This document shows, in pieces, positions 55,201 to 64,000 of a stretch of 64,000 nucleotides of DNA. Within the stretch, counting starts at the first letter, position 1. Each line of letters begins with the position of its first letter. Source of the DNA: Colocasia esculenta (lineage: Eukaryota; Streptophyta; Magnoliopsida; Alismatales; Araceae); assembly GCA_014218235.1 (NCBI GenBank), contig CM024764.1, positions 70,469,184 through 70,533,183 on the forward strand, written 5' to 3'. Made by a program: the position numbers and the translations under genes. The notes below the pieces were generated by a model. It had not been told where the DNA came from. It did no database searches and saw only the letters and a program-made list of their open reading frames with translations.

Positions 55201-55274
55201 ACATCTTCACAAAAGCCTTACCTGAAGAGAGATTCACATCTCTTAGAAGGGAACTAGACATGTGCAATTTGTGA
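52206..55274 (+). CDS. Sirevirus pol (protease, integrase, RT, RNase H)
   Basis: 1,022 codons with no interruption, the longest intact frame in the window. Protease motif WYLDNGCSRHMSG lies at residues 14-26, with Asn18 where copia proteases have Ser or Thr after the catalytic Asp. Integrase: zinc region ELWHKRLGHCS to CRPCAKGKHT (about 138-190), then D in HMDLFG, D271 and E307 (35 residues between). The copia C-terminal region has FRTFGRPCFIHN. RT: MDVKSAFLNG and YVDD at 710-713. RNase H: YSDADYAGCKVDRKSTSG and STTEAEYVAAG (about 860-960). It ends ALPEERFTSLRRELDMCNL. The order PR-IN-RT-RH is that of Ty1/copia. It is followed by the envelope-like gene characteristic of Sireviruses. The protease change could make it non-functional although the frame is open. 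Confidence 0.92.
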   Translation: MIVLFQGNTRASKWYLDNGCSRHMSGNQKLFTHLQDEEGTITYGDNGKGTVIGSGSVNSKGKTIIEDVLLVKGLKHNLISISQLCDKGHQIKFQESKYSILKNGAVIFEANREKNLYVLHLEELKEQNVCLAVNKDKSTELWHKRLGHCSIDGMRKLLKKNLVEGLPKVSAKIEDICRPCAKGKHTKNSFKSKTVVTTSKPLELLHMDLFGSMRTTSLGGKNFGFVIVDDYSRFTWVSFLEHKDDTFENFVSFSKKVQKDQKFSIVSIRSDHGGEFQNEKFAKFCEDQGIEHNFSAPRTPQQNGIAERKNRTLLDMARTMLSEYDLPRYFWAEAVNTASYIINRVMIRPILKKTAYELFKGKKPRTSHFRTFGRPCFIHNNGKRDIGKLDAKSDEGIFMGYTSKPKGYKVFNKRTLLIEQSVHIIFDETNPSLRKEKDSDNDDADVLSKKLKNTSIEDKDDPPLEDMQQKEITHENLPKEWRYKKDHQLKNVIGDPSVGVRTRGNVIPCDYLAFVSQIEPRTVNEALTDESWIIAMQDELNQFKRNQVWSLVPRPSDHPVIGTKWVFRNKLDETGVILRNKAKLIAQGYSQEEGIDFDETYAPVARLEAIRILLAYASALDLKLFQMDVKSAFLNGFIKEEVYVEQPPGFDDTEFLNHVFKLHKALYGLKQAPTAWLSSFLLNHGFSRGQVDSTLFIKSKVKHILLVQIYVDDIIFGSTDESLCKYFEKLMQGEFEMSMMGELNYFLGLQIKQGKEGTHICQAKYTKELLKKFGFENTKPLSTPMSTSTRMDSDKDGKKVDQKIYRGMIGSLLYLTASRPDILFSVCMCARYQADPRESHLISVKRIFRYLARTHDLGLWYPKSCEINLVGYSDADYAGCKVDRKSTSGGCQFLAGCLISWSSKKQNSVALSTTEAEYVAAGSCCTQLLWIKQQLEDFGLNIKSIPLLCDNTSAINLTKNPVQHSRTKHIEVRYHFIRDHVANGNIEISFIDTNGQLADIFTKALPEERFTSLRRELDMCNL

Positions 55275-55607
55275 AAAGAGTTTTGTTGAAAACTGGCATA
55301 TAAAATTTTCAGACTTAAACAAATTCTCTCTCTATGGTTTTAAGCAAAAATAGCAATATTATCCCTCCTGGTCGCTCTTTTATTGTAGTCGGTTTGAATA
55401 GTCAAACTTGTTTGTCGCTTTCTACCACCTTTTGGCGCCTCACTTTCCCCAGCGCATTTATTTATTCATAAAATCAATGAGAGAACGATTTGTATCCCAT
55501 CTTCTACCTTTTCCCCTTTCGTCTGGTTGCTTGAGTCGATGCCCTAGCAATTTCGACATCGACTCTCTGCTAAGTTTGAAGCTTCTCTCATCTTCCCGCA
55601 AAATTTC
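55275..55607. other. Linker between Sirevirus pol and envelope-like ORF
   Basis: Non-coding, T-rich, about 330 bases. In Sireviruses such a region may hold a splice acceptor for the downstream ORF. I see pyrimidine-rich stretches but cannot choose a site. Confidence 0.4.
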
Positions 55608-56654
55608 TTGAGGGCTTTCACTCCTCCTTCCTTCTCAACCCTCCAGAAAACCTTCTCAACGGATTCCATGGCTGCATCCACCGTTTTCGGGAGTTTGGGT
55701 GGCTACAGTGCCGAGTTTCTTGCTCCTGAGCAGCAGGAAAGGTTCACTTTTGTGAAGACGAAAGTCTGTGGAAATAAGGCAGTGGATATAGCAGATCTAT
55801 AGAAAAATGGCATGCATAGTGTAGTTGAAGCAATGAACAGGATGCAGTGGATAGGAATCACCACCTATTCCGAGGTAAGTTATCTGGACCTAGTAAAGGC
55901 TTTTTATGTTTGTCTGAAAACAGAGGAAGACGGGTTCCTGATTTCATCTGTCAAGGGAACCCAGATCAAGATAGATCATGAGTTGTTACACTCGTTGTTT
56001 GGAGTAAAGACATCCGGGCACAGTGGGGTTCACACCGTGGATGCCCAAGTTAAAGGTCTTGGTATTGTAGGACCGAGATTCAGATTGAAAGATGGTAAAT
56101 TAGACATTAACCAACTAAATGCTTTCAACTGCCTCCTCCATTTCATAGTCTGTGAGATTTTGGTTCCAAGAAGCGCCACTTTCTCCTCTTGTACCAAAGC
56201 AGACGCAGACATGATGTTCTGGGCTATACAGAACAAGGACATCAATATGGCCGCAGTGATGATTGAAAGGATGAGATTTGCCCGTGATCAAATTTGGGAT
56301 ACAAAGAGCAAGTTTAATGTCTCTTTGCCTTATGCTCATCTGCTTACCAAAGTTTTCAGGCATTTTGGTATTGATCTGACCGGAGCTGTAGTTGAGAAAA
56401 TGGGCCAATCAATTAGGTCCAGAAATCTAAGGAAGAGTGGTTTCTCAGTGATCAATGGTGTCTGGTCTAAGACCTCAGTAGCAGAGGGAGAGGCCATCAT
56501 AGTAGATGTTCAGGAAGAAGCAACAGAACAACTAGCAGCGGATCAAGCAGTAGCAGAACCAAGAATAGAAATTGAGCCGCCTGAATTAGCAGAACCTCCA
56601 GCAGTACCAGCAGAATTAGTAGCAGCAGAAACAAGAGCTGCAGAGCAAGCAGGG
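55608..56654 (+). pseudogene. Sirevirus envelope-like protein, truncated
   Basis: The frame opens at ATG 55608, or more likely at the internal MAASTVFGSLGGYSAEFLAP (55668). It is broken by one TAG at 55800-55802 and continues in the same frame from 55812. Sequence such as QQERFTFVKTKVCGNKAVDIADL, MQWIGITTYSEVSYLDLVKAFYVCL and KIDHELLHSLFGVKTSGHSGVHT is typical of the ORF after pol in SIRE-type elements (annotated in plants as a putative transposon protein). From about 56510 it becomes an Ala/Glu/Pro-rich tail. It lacks the normal C-terminal half: at about 56655 it runs in frame into chromovirus RT. No signal peptide or membrane segment is obvious. The biological role of this ORF in Sireviruses is unsettled. 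Confidence 0.8.
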
Positions 56655-57818
56655 TCACCCCCCGAGGAGCTGCCAGGTTTAGCTCCGCATAGAGAGGTAG
56701 ATTTTACCGTTGAATTACAACCAGGCAGTTTGCCGATTTCCAAAGCACCATACAGAATGGCTCCAGCAGAATTGAAGGAGTTAAAGAAACAGTTGCAAGA
56801 ATTATTAGAAAAGGGTTTTATCAGGCTTAGTCAGTCACCGTGGGGAGCGCCAATGTTATTTGTCAGAAAGAAAGATGGCAGTTTAAGGATGTGTATAGAC
56901 TACAGGCAGTTGAATAAAGTTACAATAAAAAATAAGTATCCTCTTCCAAGAATTGATGACTTGTTTGATCAACTGCAGTCAGCTAAAATGTTTTATAAAA
57001 TAGATTTGAGATCTAGGTATCATCAGTTGCGGATCAGAGAAGAAGACATTGAAAAGTCAGCTTTCCGGACTAGATACGGGCATTATGAGTTTGTTGTGAT
57101 GCCATTCGGATTGATAAATACACCTGCAGCTTTTATGAATTTGATGAATAGAATATTCCATCAATATTTGGATCAGTTTATAGTGGTTTTTATTGATGAT
57201 ATTCTAGTATATTCAGCGTCCGAGGAAGAGCATGCAGCACATTTACGGATTATTTTGCAGATATTGATAGATCATCAGTTATTTGCTAAGTTCAGCAAAT
57301 GTGAATTCTGGTTGAAGGAAATTCAATTCCTGGGTCATGTAATATCAGGTGAAGGTATTGCAGTGGATCCAACTAAAGTTGAAGCAGTAATGAAATGGGA
57401 AGAGCCGAGAACTGTGTCTGAAATCAGGAGTTTTCTGGGTCTAGCAGGGTATTATAGGAGATTTATTCAAGATTTCTCCAAGATTGCAGCCCCTATGACA
57501 AAGTTAACCAGGAAAGGTGTTCCATTTGTATGGTCCTCGGAGTACAGGCGCAGTTTTGTAGAGCTGAAAAAGAGGTTGACTTCAGCATCAGTTCTGGAGA
57601 TTCCGTCAGGAAGCGGCGGATTTGTTCTGTTCACAGATGCATCCAAGAGAGGTTTGGGTGCAGTTTTGATGCAACATGGTAAAGTGGTCGCCTATGCCTC
57701 TAGGCAATTAAAGAAGTATGAAGAAAATTACCCCACTCATGATCTAGAATTGGCAGCGGTGGTGTTTGCATTAAAGATTTGGCGGCATTATTTGTATGGT
57801 GAAAGGTTTAAGATTTAA
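55812..57818 (+). CDS. Chimeric ORF: Sirevirus envelope-like N-terminus fused to chromovirus RT-RNase H
   Basis: 668 codons without a stop. Residues 1 to about 283 are Sirevirus envelope-like sequence. From about residue 284 (EELPGLAPHREVDF) it is Tekay pol: RT with ISKAPYRMAPAELKEL, MCIDYRQLN, MPFGLINTPAAFMNLMN and FIDD at residues 460-463, then RNase H (LFTDASKRGLGAV, HDLELAAVVFALKIW). The ORF ends prematurely at 57818 because a small deletion removed the segment that normally contains the SDHKS motif. The junction carries no LTR end, so I infer a deletion joining the interior of one element to the interior of the other. Whether it is transcribed or translated cannot be judged from sequence. 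Confidence 0.85.
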   Translation: MHSVVEAMNRMQWIGITTYSEVSYLDLVKAFYVCLKTEEDGFLISSVKGTQIKIDHELLHSLFGVKTSGHSGVHTVDAQVKGLGIVGPRFRLKDGKLDINQLNAFNCLLHFIVCEILVPRSATFSSCTKADADMMFWAIQNKDINMAAVMIERMRFARDQIWDTKSKFNVSLPYAHLLTKVFRHFGIDLTGAVVEKMGQSIRSRNLRKSGFSVINGVWSKTSVAEGEAIIVDVQEEATEQLAADQAVAEPRIEIEPPELAEPPAVPAELVAAETRAAEQAGSPPEELPGLAPHREVDFTVELQPGSLPISKAPYRMAPAELKELKKQLQELLEKGFIRLSQSPWGAPMLFVRKKDGSLRMCIDYRQLNKVTIKNKYPLPRIDDLFDQLQSAKMFYKIDLRSRYHQLRIREEDIEKSAFRTRYGHYEFVVMPFGLINTPAAFMNLMNRIFHQYLDQFIVVFIDDILVYSASEEEHAAHLRIILQILIDHQLFAKFSKCEFWLKEIQFLGHVISGEGIAVDPTKVEAVMKWEEPRTVSEIRSFLGLAGYYRRFIQDFSKIAAPMTKLTRKGVPFVWSSEYRRSFVELKKRLTSASVLEIPSGSGGFVLFTDASKRGLGAVLMQHGKVVAYASRQLKKYEENYPTHDLELAAVVFALKIWRHYLYGERFKI

Positions 57819-58057
57819 AGTACATCTTTTCCCAGAAAGATTTGAATTTAAGGCAACGCTGATGGATGGAATATTTGAAAGACTATGACTTCAATTTGGC
57901 TTATCATCCAGGTAGAGCAAATGTAGTAGCAGATGCACTGAGCAGAAAAGCGGCTATTAATCAACTTATGATCAGAGAATGGAAACTTTATGAAGATGTA
58001 GCAGAGAATTCTTTTCATGTGCCAAGTAGTCAGTGCAGAGCAATATTAGCAACTAGC
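56655..58057 (+). pseudogene. Tekay B RT and RNase H, 5' part before the solo LTR
   Basis: It shares the chimeric ORF to 57818. After a deletion and frameshift around 57811-57830 the RNase H end continues as LKYIFSQKDLNLRQR, a TGA near 57860, and 57866-58057 (MEYLKDYDFNLAYHPGRANVVADALSRKAAINQL). Gag, protease and the first part of the RT linker are absent, replaced by Sirevirus. It is interrupted at 58057 by the solo LTR. The reading continues after the second CTAGC at 61093. Confidence 0.85.
58053..58057. repeat. Target duplication left of solo LTR
   Basis: CTAGC, repeated exactly at 61088-61092. Confidence 0.88.
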
Positions 58058-61000
58058 TGTAGCACCCTTGATTTTTAAAACCTGAATAAAAATAAAATTT
58101 TTATTTTTTTAAAATGAGGAAAATAGAATTAATTGAAATAAAGGGGAATAAATAGAAATAGAATGATTTAAATTAAAGCCCATCAAGCTAAATTAGCAAT
58201 GGGTTGTACTAATGGTCCTAACATGGGTTGTTGGGCCTAAATGAAGAGAGCTCATTATGGGATAAGATGTAATTGGGTGAAATTCGTACCTAATTAATTA
58301 AATAAATGAAAAGGGGTCAAGATAAATATTAAATAACCCATAAATATCCAAAATAAGAGTCCTAACCCATCCTAACCCCATTGGCTACGAAATTAGGCCC
58401 ATCTCTATCTTATTAGATAGATAATAGCAAGAAAAATAGGTGATAATTATGAAAATTCGTAATTAAAGGAGGAGGAAAGAGTTTTAGGTGATTTCGAACT
58501 CTAGAAGCCATCAAAACACCCCCCATTTGACCCTAGCACCCCATAGCTCGTGGCTGGAACTCAGGGGGACGAAGTGGAGGAGTCTTGGACGTGGGAGCTC
58601 GGAGGAGAAGGCTGGAGCAATGGTTTTTCCCTTCCTTTCTTCGTCACCGAACCCTAGCTTTTCTTGTCAGCACCAAAAGATAGGCAATCTCTCAAGCTAA
58701 AACCGTGAAATAATTACCCTAGGTAGCCTTCATGTACCTCTTCAAAAGCCCTATTGTTTCGTGGTATTCTGTTCATCCATTTGGGCGAATTTAATTCGTG
58801 AAGCCCTGCTGTACCATGAACCTGAAATCTCATGTTTTCTCTAATTCTTTGCATATACTAGTTCCCATGCCATGATAAAATTCTCAGTTATACTACATCA
58901 TACTAGCTTTCAAACGCCTCTAGTCTTGCTCTATTTCGACCTTCCATGAGGGAGAATTAAATCTTTGAATCCCTATCTATTGCATGTACGTGACTCTTCA
59001 AGTTTACCTTTAAACTTCGTGCATACTTGATGTCCTACTATGAGAAAATTCTCTAAAATACTACATCGTGTTAGCTTTTGAATGCCCCTAGTTTCGTAAT
59101 TTTTCATATGTATACATCTCTAATTAATTCGTTGAACCATGACTGCACCTGTTTAGGTCACCGAAAAGTAACCCGATCAATGCATATCTAAACCTTGTCT
59201 ATTTTCAAATTAATCATGCATGTTGATAGATATACATGTCTACTTTTGTTTAAAACTAGTTTTGTGCTTTTTGGATCACCGTACTATTTTATATGGAATT
59301 TAGAACGTCCATGTATCATAGAGGACTCGCCCTGGGAAAAAGGGAAAAAGGGCAATCCCACCTGTTATCGCGACGGCGCGACGGCGACTTGAATCGCGAC
59401 GGGTAAGTCTGCCGCGTTTTCAAGATTCCGACCAGAATTGAAAAATTGTGCATATGCCCTGTTATTTGGGTTTTATACCCCTAATTAGCCATGATTAAAC
59501 CATGATATAGTTAACCCGACTTGGCAAGTTAATAAATGGCATTAATGATATAAATTTAATTATTTTAAAAGGACATTTGCACGACTTGTCATATCCTCAA
59601 GATTTCTTTACACTTACACACACACAATATTATTGAATGACATTTGACCTTAATAAATTATGCAATAATGTATTCGATAAATTAGTGAAATAAATGACTA
59701 ATTACCCTATCTTATTAAATACAATTGTCTTCGTTTTTACTCGCGCATTTTAAATATCGTTATCGTTTTCCCTCGGCCTTCAAGCACTCGAGGCACGACG
59801 AACCCGTTTTCTACACACTTTTTCCTTGACTTAGACCACCTCTCCACCGGGAATACTCTCGACTGGACCAGAGACTCCTTATCAAGACCTCCGTAAGTCT
59901 TCTTGGCTTTGGCGCACGTCCTTAGTCAACGAGCTGGTTGTACCCCAAAACCCGTTACATCTTAGGGATCACTACGATCCATGCCTTAGTGTTTTTCCTT
60001 CTCGTCTCGGGATCACTCCGAACTATTTGGCCGTGTTCACGACACGACTAAGTGGGTGGTTGTGACTTCTACCAGACTGCCGGCACCCGACTTGGTGCTG
60101 TGCAACCGTTACTATCGGAGTTTCATGTTGTTTTTACGAAATTGTCCCTATCTCATCTAATGTCCATATCCTCTCATCTGTTCACGTTCTCTCTACACTC
60201 TCATCTATCTCATCTAGTACTCTCTTATCTCTTCCTGGTACTCTATTGGCCATTCGTGTGATTGTCTAAGATAAAATAAATGACTAATGCCAGCGCAATA
60301 GGGCCCGATCAGGTCCTGGGGGGAGCATCCCGAAAAGTGTCAGTGCCCATGGGAGTTAAAATGATCATAGGATGTGTTACGGTATGCATCCAGCGCCAGT
60401 TTACTATCTAGATTAATCTATGACAATCAAATTGCTATCTCTACAAGTGCAAGCGTGATCGTTACTAGTGCACCGTTGTGTAATTTACATGTTATATCGT
60501 TACATGGCCATTCTATTGTCGTTTCTCGTTGTACTATTTTCAGTGCCAGTTGTAATTGTTCTCTCGTTATCATGACATACTCTACATGACTTTACTCTCT
60601 AGTTAGCCTGCCATTAAAACATTAACTATTTAAAGCATGCTTGTGTTCATGAGATATTAAGTCCTACTGGGCGTTATTCACTCATCCTGCGTATTTATTT
60701 AATGTGTTTCAGGTGAGTCGGATCATGACCACACTCACGAGGATGGGACTGATGAGGAGACTCAGGAGTGACCATTCAGCAACCAGTGCTATCTAGTAGT
60801 AGTCTGTTAGTATAGTTATGAGTTAGTGAGTCAGTTAGTCATAATGTAATAGTATGATTTTGAATAAAGTACTCTAGGCCCTAGTTTTGGCTCTGATACG
60901 TTGATGTATCAGTCAGTTTATGAAGATGATGAGTTATTAGTGAATGTAATGGAGATTGTTGGGTTATTAATGAGATATGAGGTTGTTTGGTATTATTCCA

Positions 61001-61087
61001 TTTGTGTAATGGTTTGTTAATTATTTCTCGCTCTGCACTATTTAATAATTGTAATCCCGCTCTGATATTCCGCGTCAGGGCATTACA
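58058..61087 (+). repeat. Solo LTR (chromovirus-type) inserted in Tekay B pol
   Basis: 3,030 bases, TGTAGCACCC to GGGCATTACA, flanked by perfect CTAGC duplications. No primer site, polypurine tract or coding sequence is present, so this is a solo LTR left after LTR-LTR recombination. Terminal sequence and length resemble Tekay/Del LTRs, but it is not similar to the Tekay A or B LTRs along its length. It has a GCGAC/CGCGAC cluster at 59367-59401. Its short open frames have no recognisable product. Confidence 0.88.
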
Positions 61088-61092
61088 CTAGC
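61088..61092. repeat. Target duplication right of solo LTR
   Basis: CTAGC, matching 58053-58057. Pol sequence resumes immediately after. Confidence 0.88.
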
Positions 61093-62514
61093 ACAGTGGA
61101 ACCTTCTCTTTACTAGCAGATAGTGGAGGCACAGAGAGCAGATGCTAGTTTAGCAGATATTCTCAGAATGGATGAAGTAAGTTTGGGACATAATAATGTG
61201 GTCAGACTAAAAGGATGACTATATGTTCCAGCATATGTAGATATCAAGCAGAAGGTTTTAGAAGAAGCTCACAGATCGAGATACACCATCCATCTAGGCA
61301 GCACTAAGATGTATCAAGACATGAAGAAGCATTTCTGGTAGCCGCACATGAAGAGAGAAATTGCAGAATTCATAACAAGGTGTGTAGTATGTCAACAAAT
61401 AAAAGCAGAGCATCAAAAGCCAGGAGGATTGTTGCAACCATTACCCATTCCACAGTGGAAGTGGGATGATATAGCAATTGACTTCATAGTTGGGTTGCCC
61501 AAAGCATCAGGTCACAATGCAATATGGGTTTTTGTGGATAGATTGACCATGGTATGCAGATTGATACCAGTCAGTATGTCATGGTCAGTGGATCGATTAG
61601 CCAAGCTTTATGTAGAAAGAATTGTACCATTGCATGGGATACCAGTTATTATAATTTCAGATCAAGACCCTCGGTTTACTTCAGGTTTCTGGAGGAGTTT
61701 GCAAAGAGAAATTGGCACAGAATTGAGGTACAGTTCAGCATATCATCCACAAACAGATGGGCAAACAGAAAGAACCATTCAGACTATTGAAGATATGTTG
61801 AGAGCTTGCTGTCTTGTGTGGGGAGGTATTTGGGAGCGTCATTTGGGTCTAGTCGAATTTGCTTATAATAACAGTTTTCATTCAAGTATTGGAATGACAC
61901 CCTATGAAGCTTTATATGGTAGACTGTGTAGATCACCGCTAAATTGGCATGAAGTAGGAGAGAGGCAGGTTTTGGGCCCCGAATTAGTTTGTCAGTGTGC
62001 ATAAACAGTACAATTCATTCAGGAGAAATTAAAAGCAGCCCAAAGTCGTCAGAAAAGCTATGCAGATGTTAGACGCAGGCCTTTGGAATTTGAGGTCGGT
62101 GAATATGTGTTTCTGAAAGTTTCTCCTACTAAAGGTGTGCTGAGGTTTAGCAAGAAAGGCAAGTTGTCCAAGATATGTTGGACCGTTTCAAATCAAGGAA
62201 AGATTGGGTGAAACAGCCTATAGATTAGATTTGCCAGCAGATTTTACAGATGCACATGATGTTTTTCATATCTCAATGTTAAGGAAATATATCAAGGACC
62301 CATCCCAAGTTGTCAGCTATCAAAGAGATGATTTGAAGCTGGATATGACAATGCCAGAATATCCAGTGCAGATCACAGGCCATAGAACTCAAAAGCTCAG
62401 AAATAAGGAAATTGAGTTAGTAAAGGTCAGATGGGAGAACAAGCAAGGTAATGAGGATACCTGGGAACTAGCAGAAGAAATGAGAAAAGAGTATTCATAC
62501 TTGTTTGAGTAAGT
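61093..62514 (+). pseudogene. Tekay B integrase
   Basis: The continuation of the interrupted pol. In-frame stops occur near 61120, 61216 and 61339, and the main open block is 61348-62004. The zinc-binding His region (AHRSRYTIHLG) lies just upstream of that block, with CVVC at residues 12-15 of it. The catalytic triad is D45, D105 and E141, with 35 residues between the last two. A stop at 62002 and a frameshift near 62170 break the C-terminal part. That part resumes in 62204-62512 (GETAYRLDLPADFTDAHDVFHISMLRKYI to EDTWELAEEMRKEYSYLFE), the Tekay chromodomain-like tail. The integrase core is complete in sequence, but the gene cannot be read through. Confidence 0.87.
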
Positions 62515-62617
62515 TTTATCCTTTTTAGGTGATAGTACCAAGCTAGTTAAATTAAAATTTTGATAGTGATTTCTGTTTTGAATTTCGAGGTCAAACTTCC
62601 TTTTTAGGTGATAGTAA
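62515..62617. other. Tekay B 3' non-coding end
   Basis: Contains two copies of CCTTTTTAGGTGATAGTA (62520-62537 and near 62599-62616). A typical G-rich polypurine tract is not visible before the LTR, so it has been lost or is unusual in this family. Confidence 0.5.
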
Positions 62618-64000
62618 TGTAACGTTCTGAACGTTTGATTGCTTCGGATCGTTTCGGATCGTCTTAGTGTGGTTGTGGAGGCCAGTGTGTGGCCAATGTT
62701 GTGAGTGTGACAGGTATTTACCGCAGATTGTGTATCTTTGTGGGCTGAAAGTTAGGCCCCAAGGTGTTTAATGTGTGTTCGGTTGTCAACGCGACAGCAA
62801 AGGACGTCGTGTTTTGAACGTGATAGCCCGTAGCGCCGCGTTCATGGCACCGCCAGGTTAAGTAAGCGTGTGCATGTCTGCCACGTGTTGCCGGCTGGGT
62901 GCTTGGGTTGACGTCAGCGGTCTGAAGGCGACATGCAAGAGCGTCGCGTTCAGGTAGCGACCGGCTAGAGCGTCGCGTTCTTAACTGCAAGGCGTTTTTA
63001 AGTAACTCTGGCAGAACAGAGCTCGGGAAGCTCTGCTCGGCCAGGGAGATTTGCTGTGGGGATTTCTTGGTGATTTGGTTTGTTAGAGCTCGGTTTGACG
63101 AGTTCTCACCGCAAGGACGTCATGTGGAGCGGAGGGAACCTCGTACGGGCTTCGTTCTTCGCGTTCTTCGCAAAGGTAGGGAGATTTCCTATCGTTTGAT
63201 CTGTGGATTGCTTGTGTGGTGTGGATAATGCGTTTATTGCTTTCTAAACAGTAGATAGCATGTGTAGGAACACATTAAAGCATGAAAATCGACTGAAACT
63301 ACAAGTTTTAATGAGTTTTCGGGTGGTCCAGATTGAGGATACCAGATTAGGGTTCGCACCTGCTAAGGCGACAGCCATGGGCGTCGCGATCAGGTCGCGA
63401 CACCCCTATATGTCACGCTCTTAAGGCGACGTTTTACCCTGTCGCGACAACAGCCGAATGCTGTTATCCGAGAATAAATGTAAGTGTTTAATTATCCGTT
63501 TAGCGTGGGTTGTGATATGTGATGATAGTAGGAGGTGCATTGGCACTCTCCCTACGCTCGGGGAGCGTGTGGTATGTAGTTTAATTGGTGTTCACGTGGT
63601 TTACGTGGAGGTTTCACATGACTTATGCGTTGTGCACATGGTTTCTGTGTACGTGGTGTGTAGTTTGACGCCTTCCGTAGATACCTCTTCAGTTGGGAGC
63701 CCTCAGTTTTGTGTGAGCCAGTCACGTGAGTGCTTGGGGCTTGTCCCGGTACTGGGTACGAACGAGGTCTTGTCGTCTTCCTGGACACCCTCACTCCTGT
63801 GCTGAGTAGTACGTCCGGCTGAGGGAAAGACGGCGGTGGGACAGCGACGAGAGAGAGTTTGTTACGTTGTCGCTTGTAGCACGCTCGTAGTTGGGAGAGA
63901 CGGACACCAGTAGACGTACTGGACCCCAGCTAGTCCTGTTCTCCAGTGCCTCACTCTAGGGAGCTCGGGCCAAAGTCCCTAGAGGTGCCAGGCATGGGCC
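62618..64000 (+). repeat. Tekay B 3' LTR (runs out of window)
   Basis: It begins TGTAACGTTCTGAACG and is collinear with 46640-48022. The remaining part of the LTR, about 0.5 kb, and the target duplication lie beyond the window. Confidence 0.85.

Overview
This window is plant nuclear heterochromatin, made almost entirely of LTR retrotransposons nested in one another, plus Helitron-like DNA. I found no host gene, tRNA or rRNA gene, CRISPR array or prokaryotic feature. The lineages present (Athila, Tat, Tekay/Del chromovirus, a non-Sire Ty1/copia and a Sirevirus) occur only in plants. The GC-rich copia coding sequence and the Sirevirus are compatible with a monocot, but that is a weak inference.

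Layout, left to right. 1-2745: remnant of an Athila-type gypsy element on the minus strand, with gag and both edges of pol but no protease, RT or integrase core. 2746-5830: 3' half of copia copy A with a rearranged 3' LTR. 6021-8471: Helitron-like element A (minus strand). 8508-12687: Tat gypsy copy A, truncated inside its RNase H region. 12688-14495: 5' end of copia copy B. 14496-26845: nearly complete Tekay chromovirus on the minus strand, in tandem (26846-27770) with the 3' part of a gag-only relative. 27771-31379: rest of copia B. 31570-34002: Helitron-like element B. 34039-43417: full-length Tat copy B with 5-bp target duplications and an antisense ORF module. 43825-46639: LTR, gag and protease of a second Tat family. 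46640 to beyond 64000: a second Tekay-type chromovirus whose 5' half is replaced by a Sirevirus (48515-about 56655) and whose pol is split by a solo LTR with perfect 5-bp target duplications (58058-61087).

Two large events explain most of the left and middle. A block of about 9.9 kb (2746-12687) is repeated at 28297-38212 in the same orientation: copia 3' half, rearranged LTR, Helitron and Tat 5' two-thirds. Both copies share the Tat target duplication, a nonsense codon and the odd copia LTR structure, so the block was duplicated after those formed. The Tekay tandem later separated the halves of copia B.

The genes do not cooperate in a pathway. Each belongs to a mobile element (gag for particles, protease, RT, RNase H and integrase for replication and insertion), and nearly all are broken. 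Many breaks are CGA-to-TGA changes, as expected from deamination of methylated CpG in silenced DNA. The longest intact frame is the Sirevirus protease-to-RNase H region (52206-55274). The most unusual object is a 668-codon open frame (55812-57818) joining a Sirevirus envelope-like protein to a chromovirus reverse transcriptase and RNase H.
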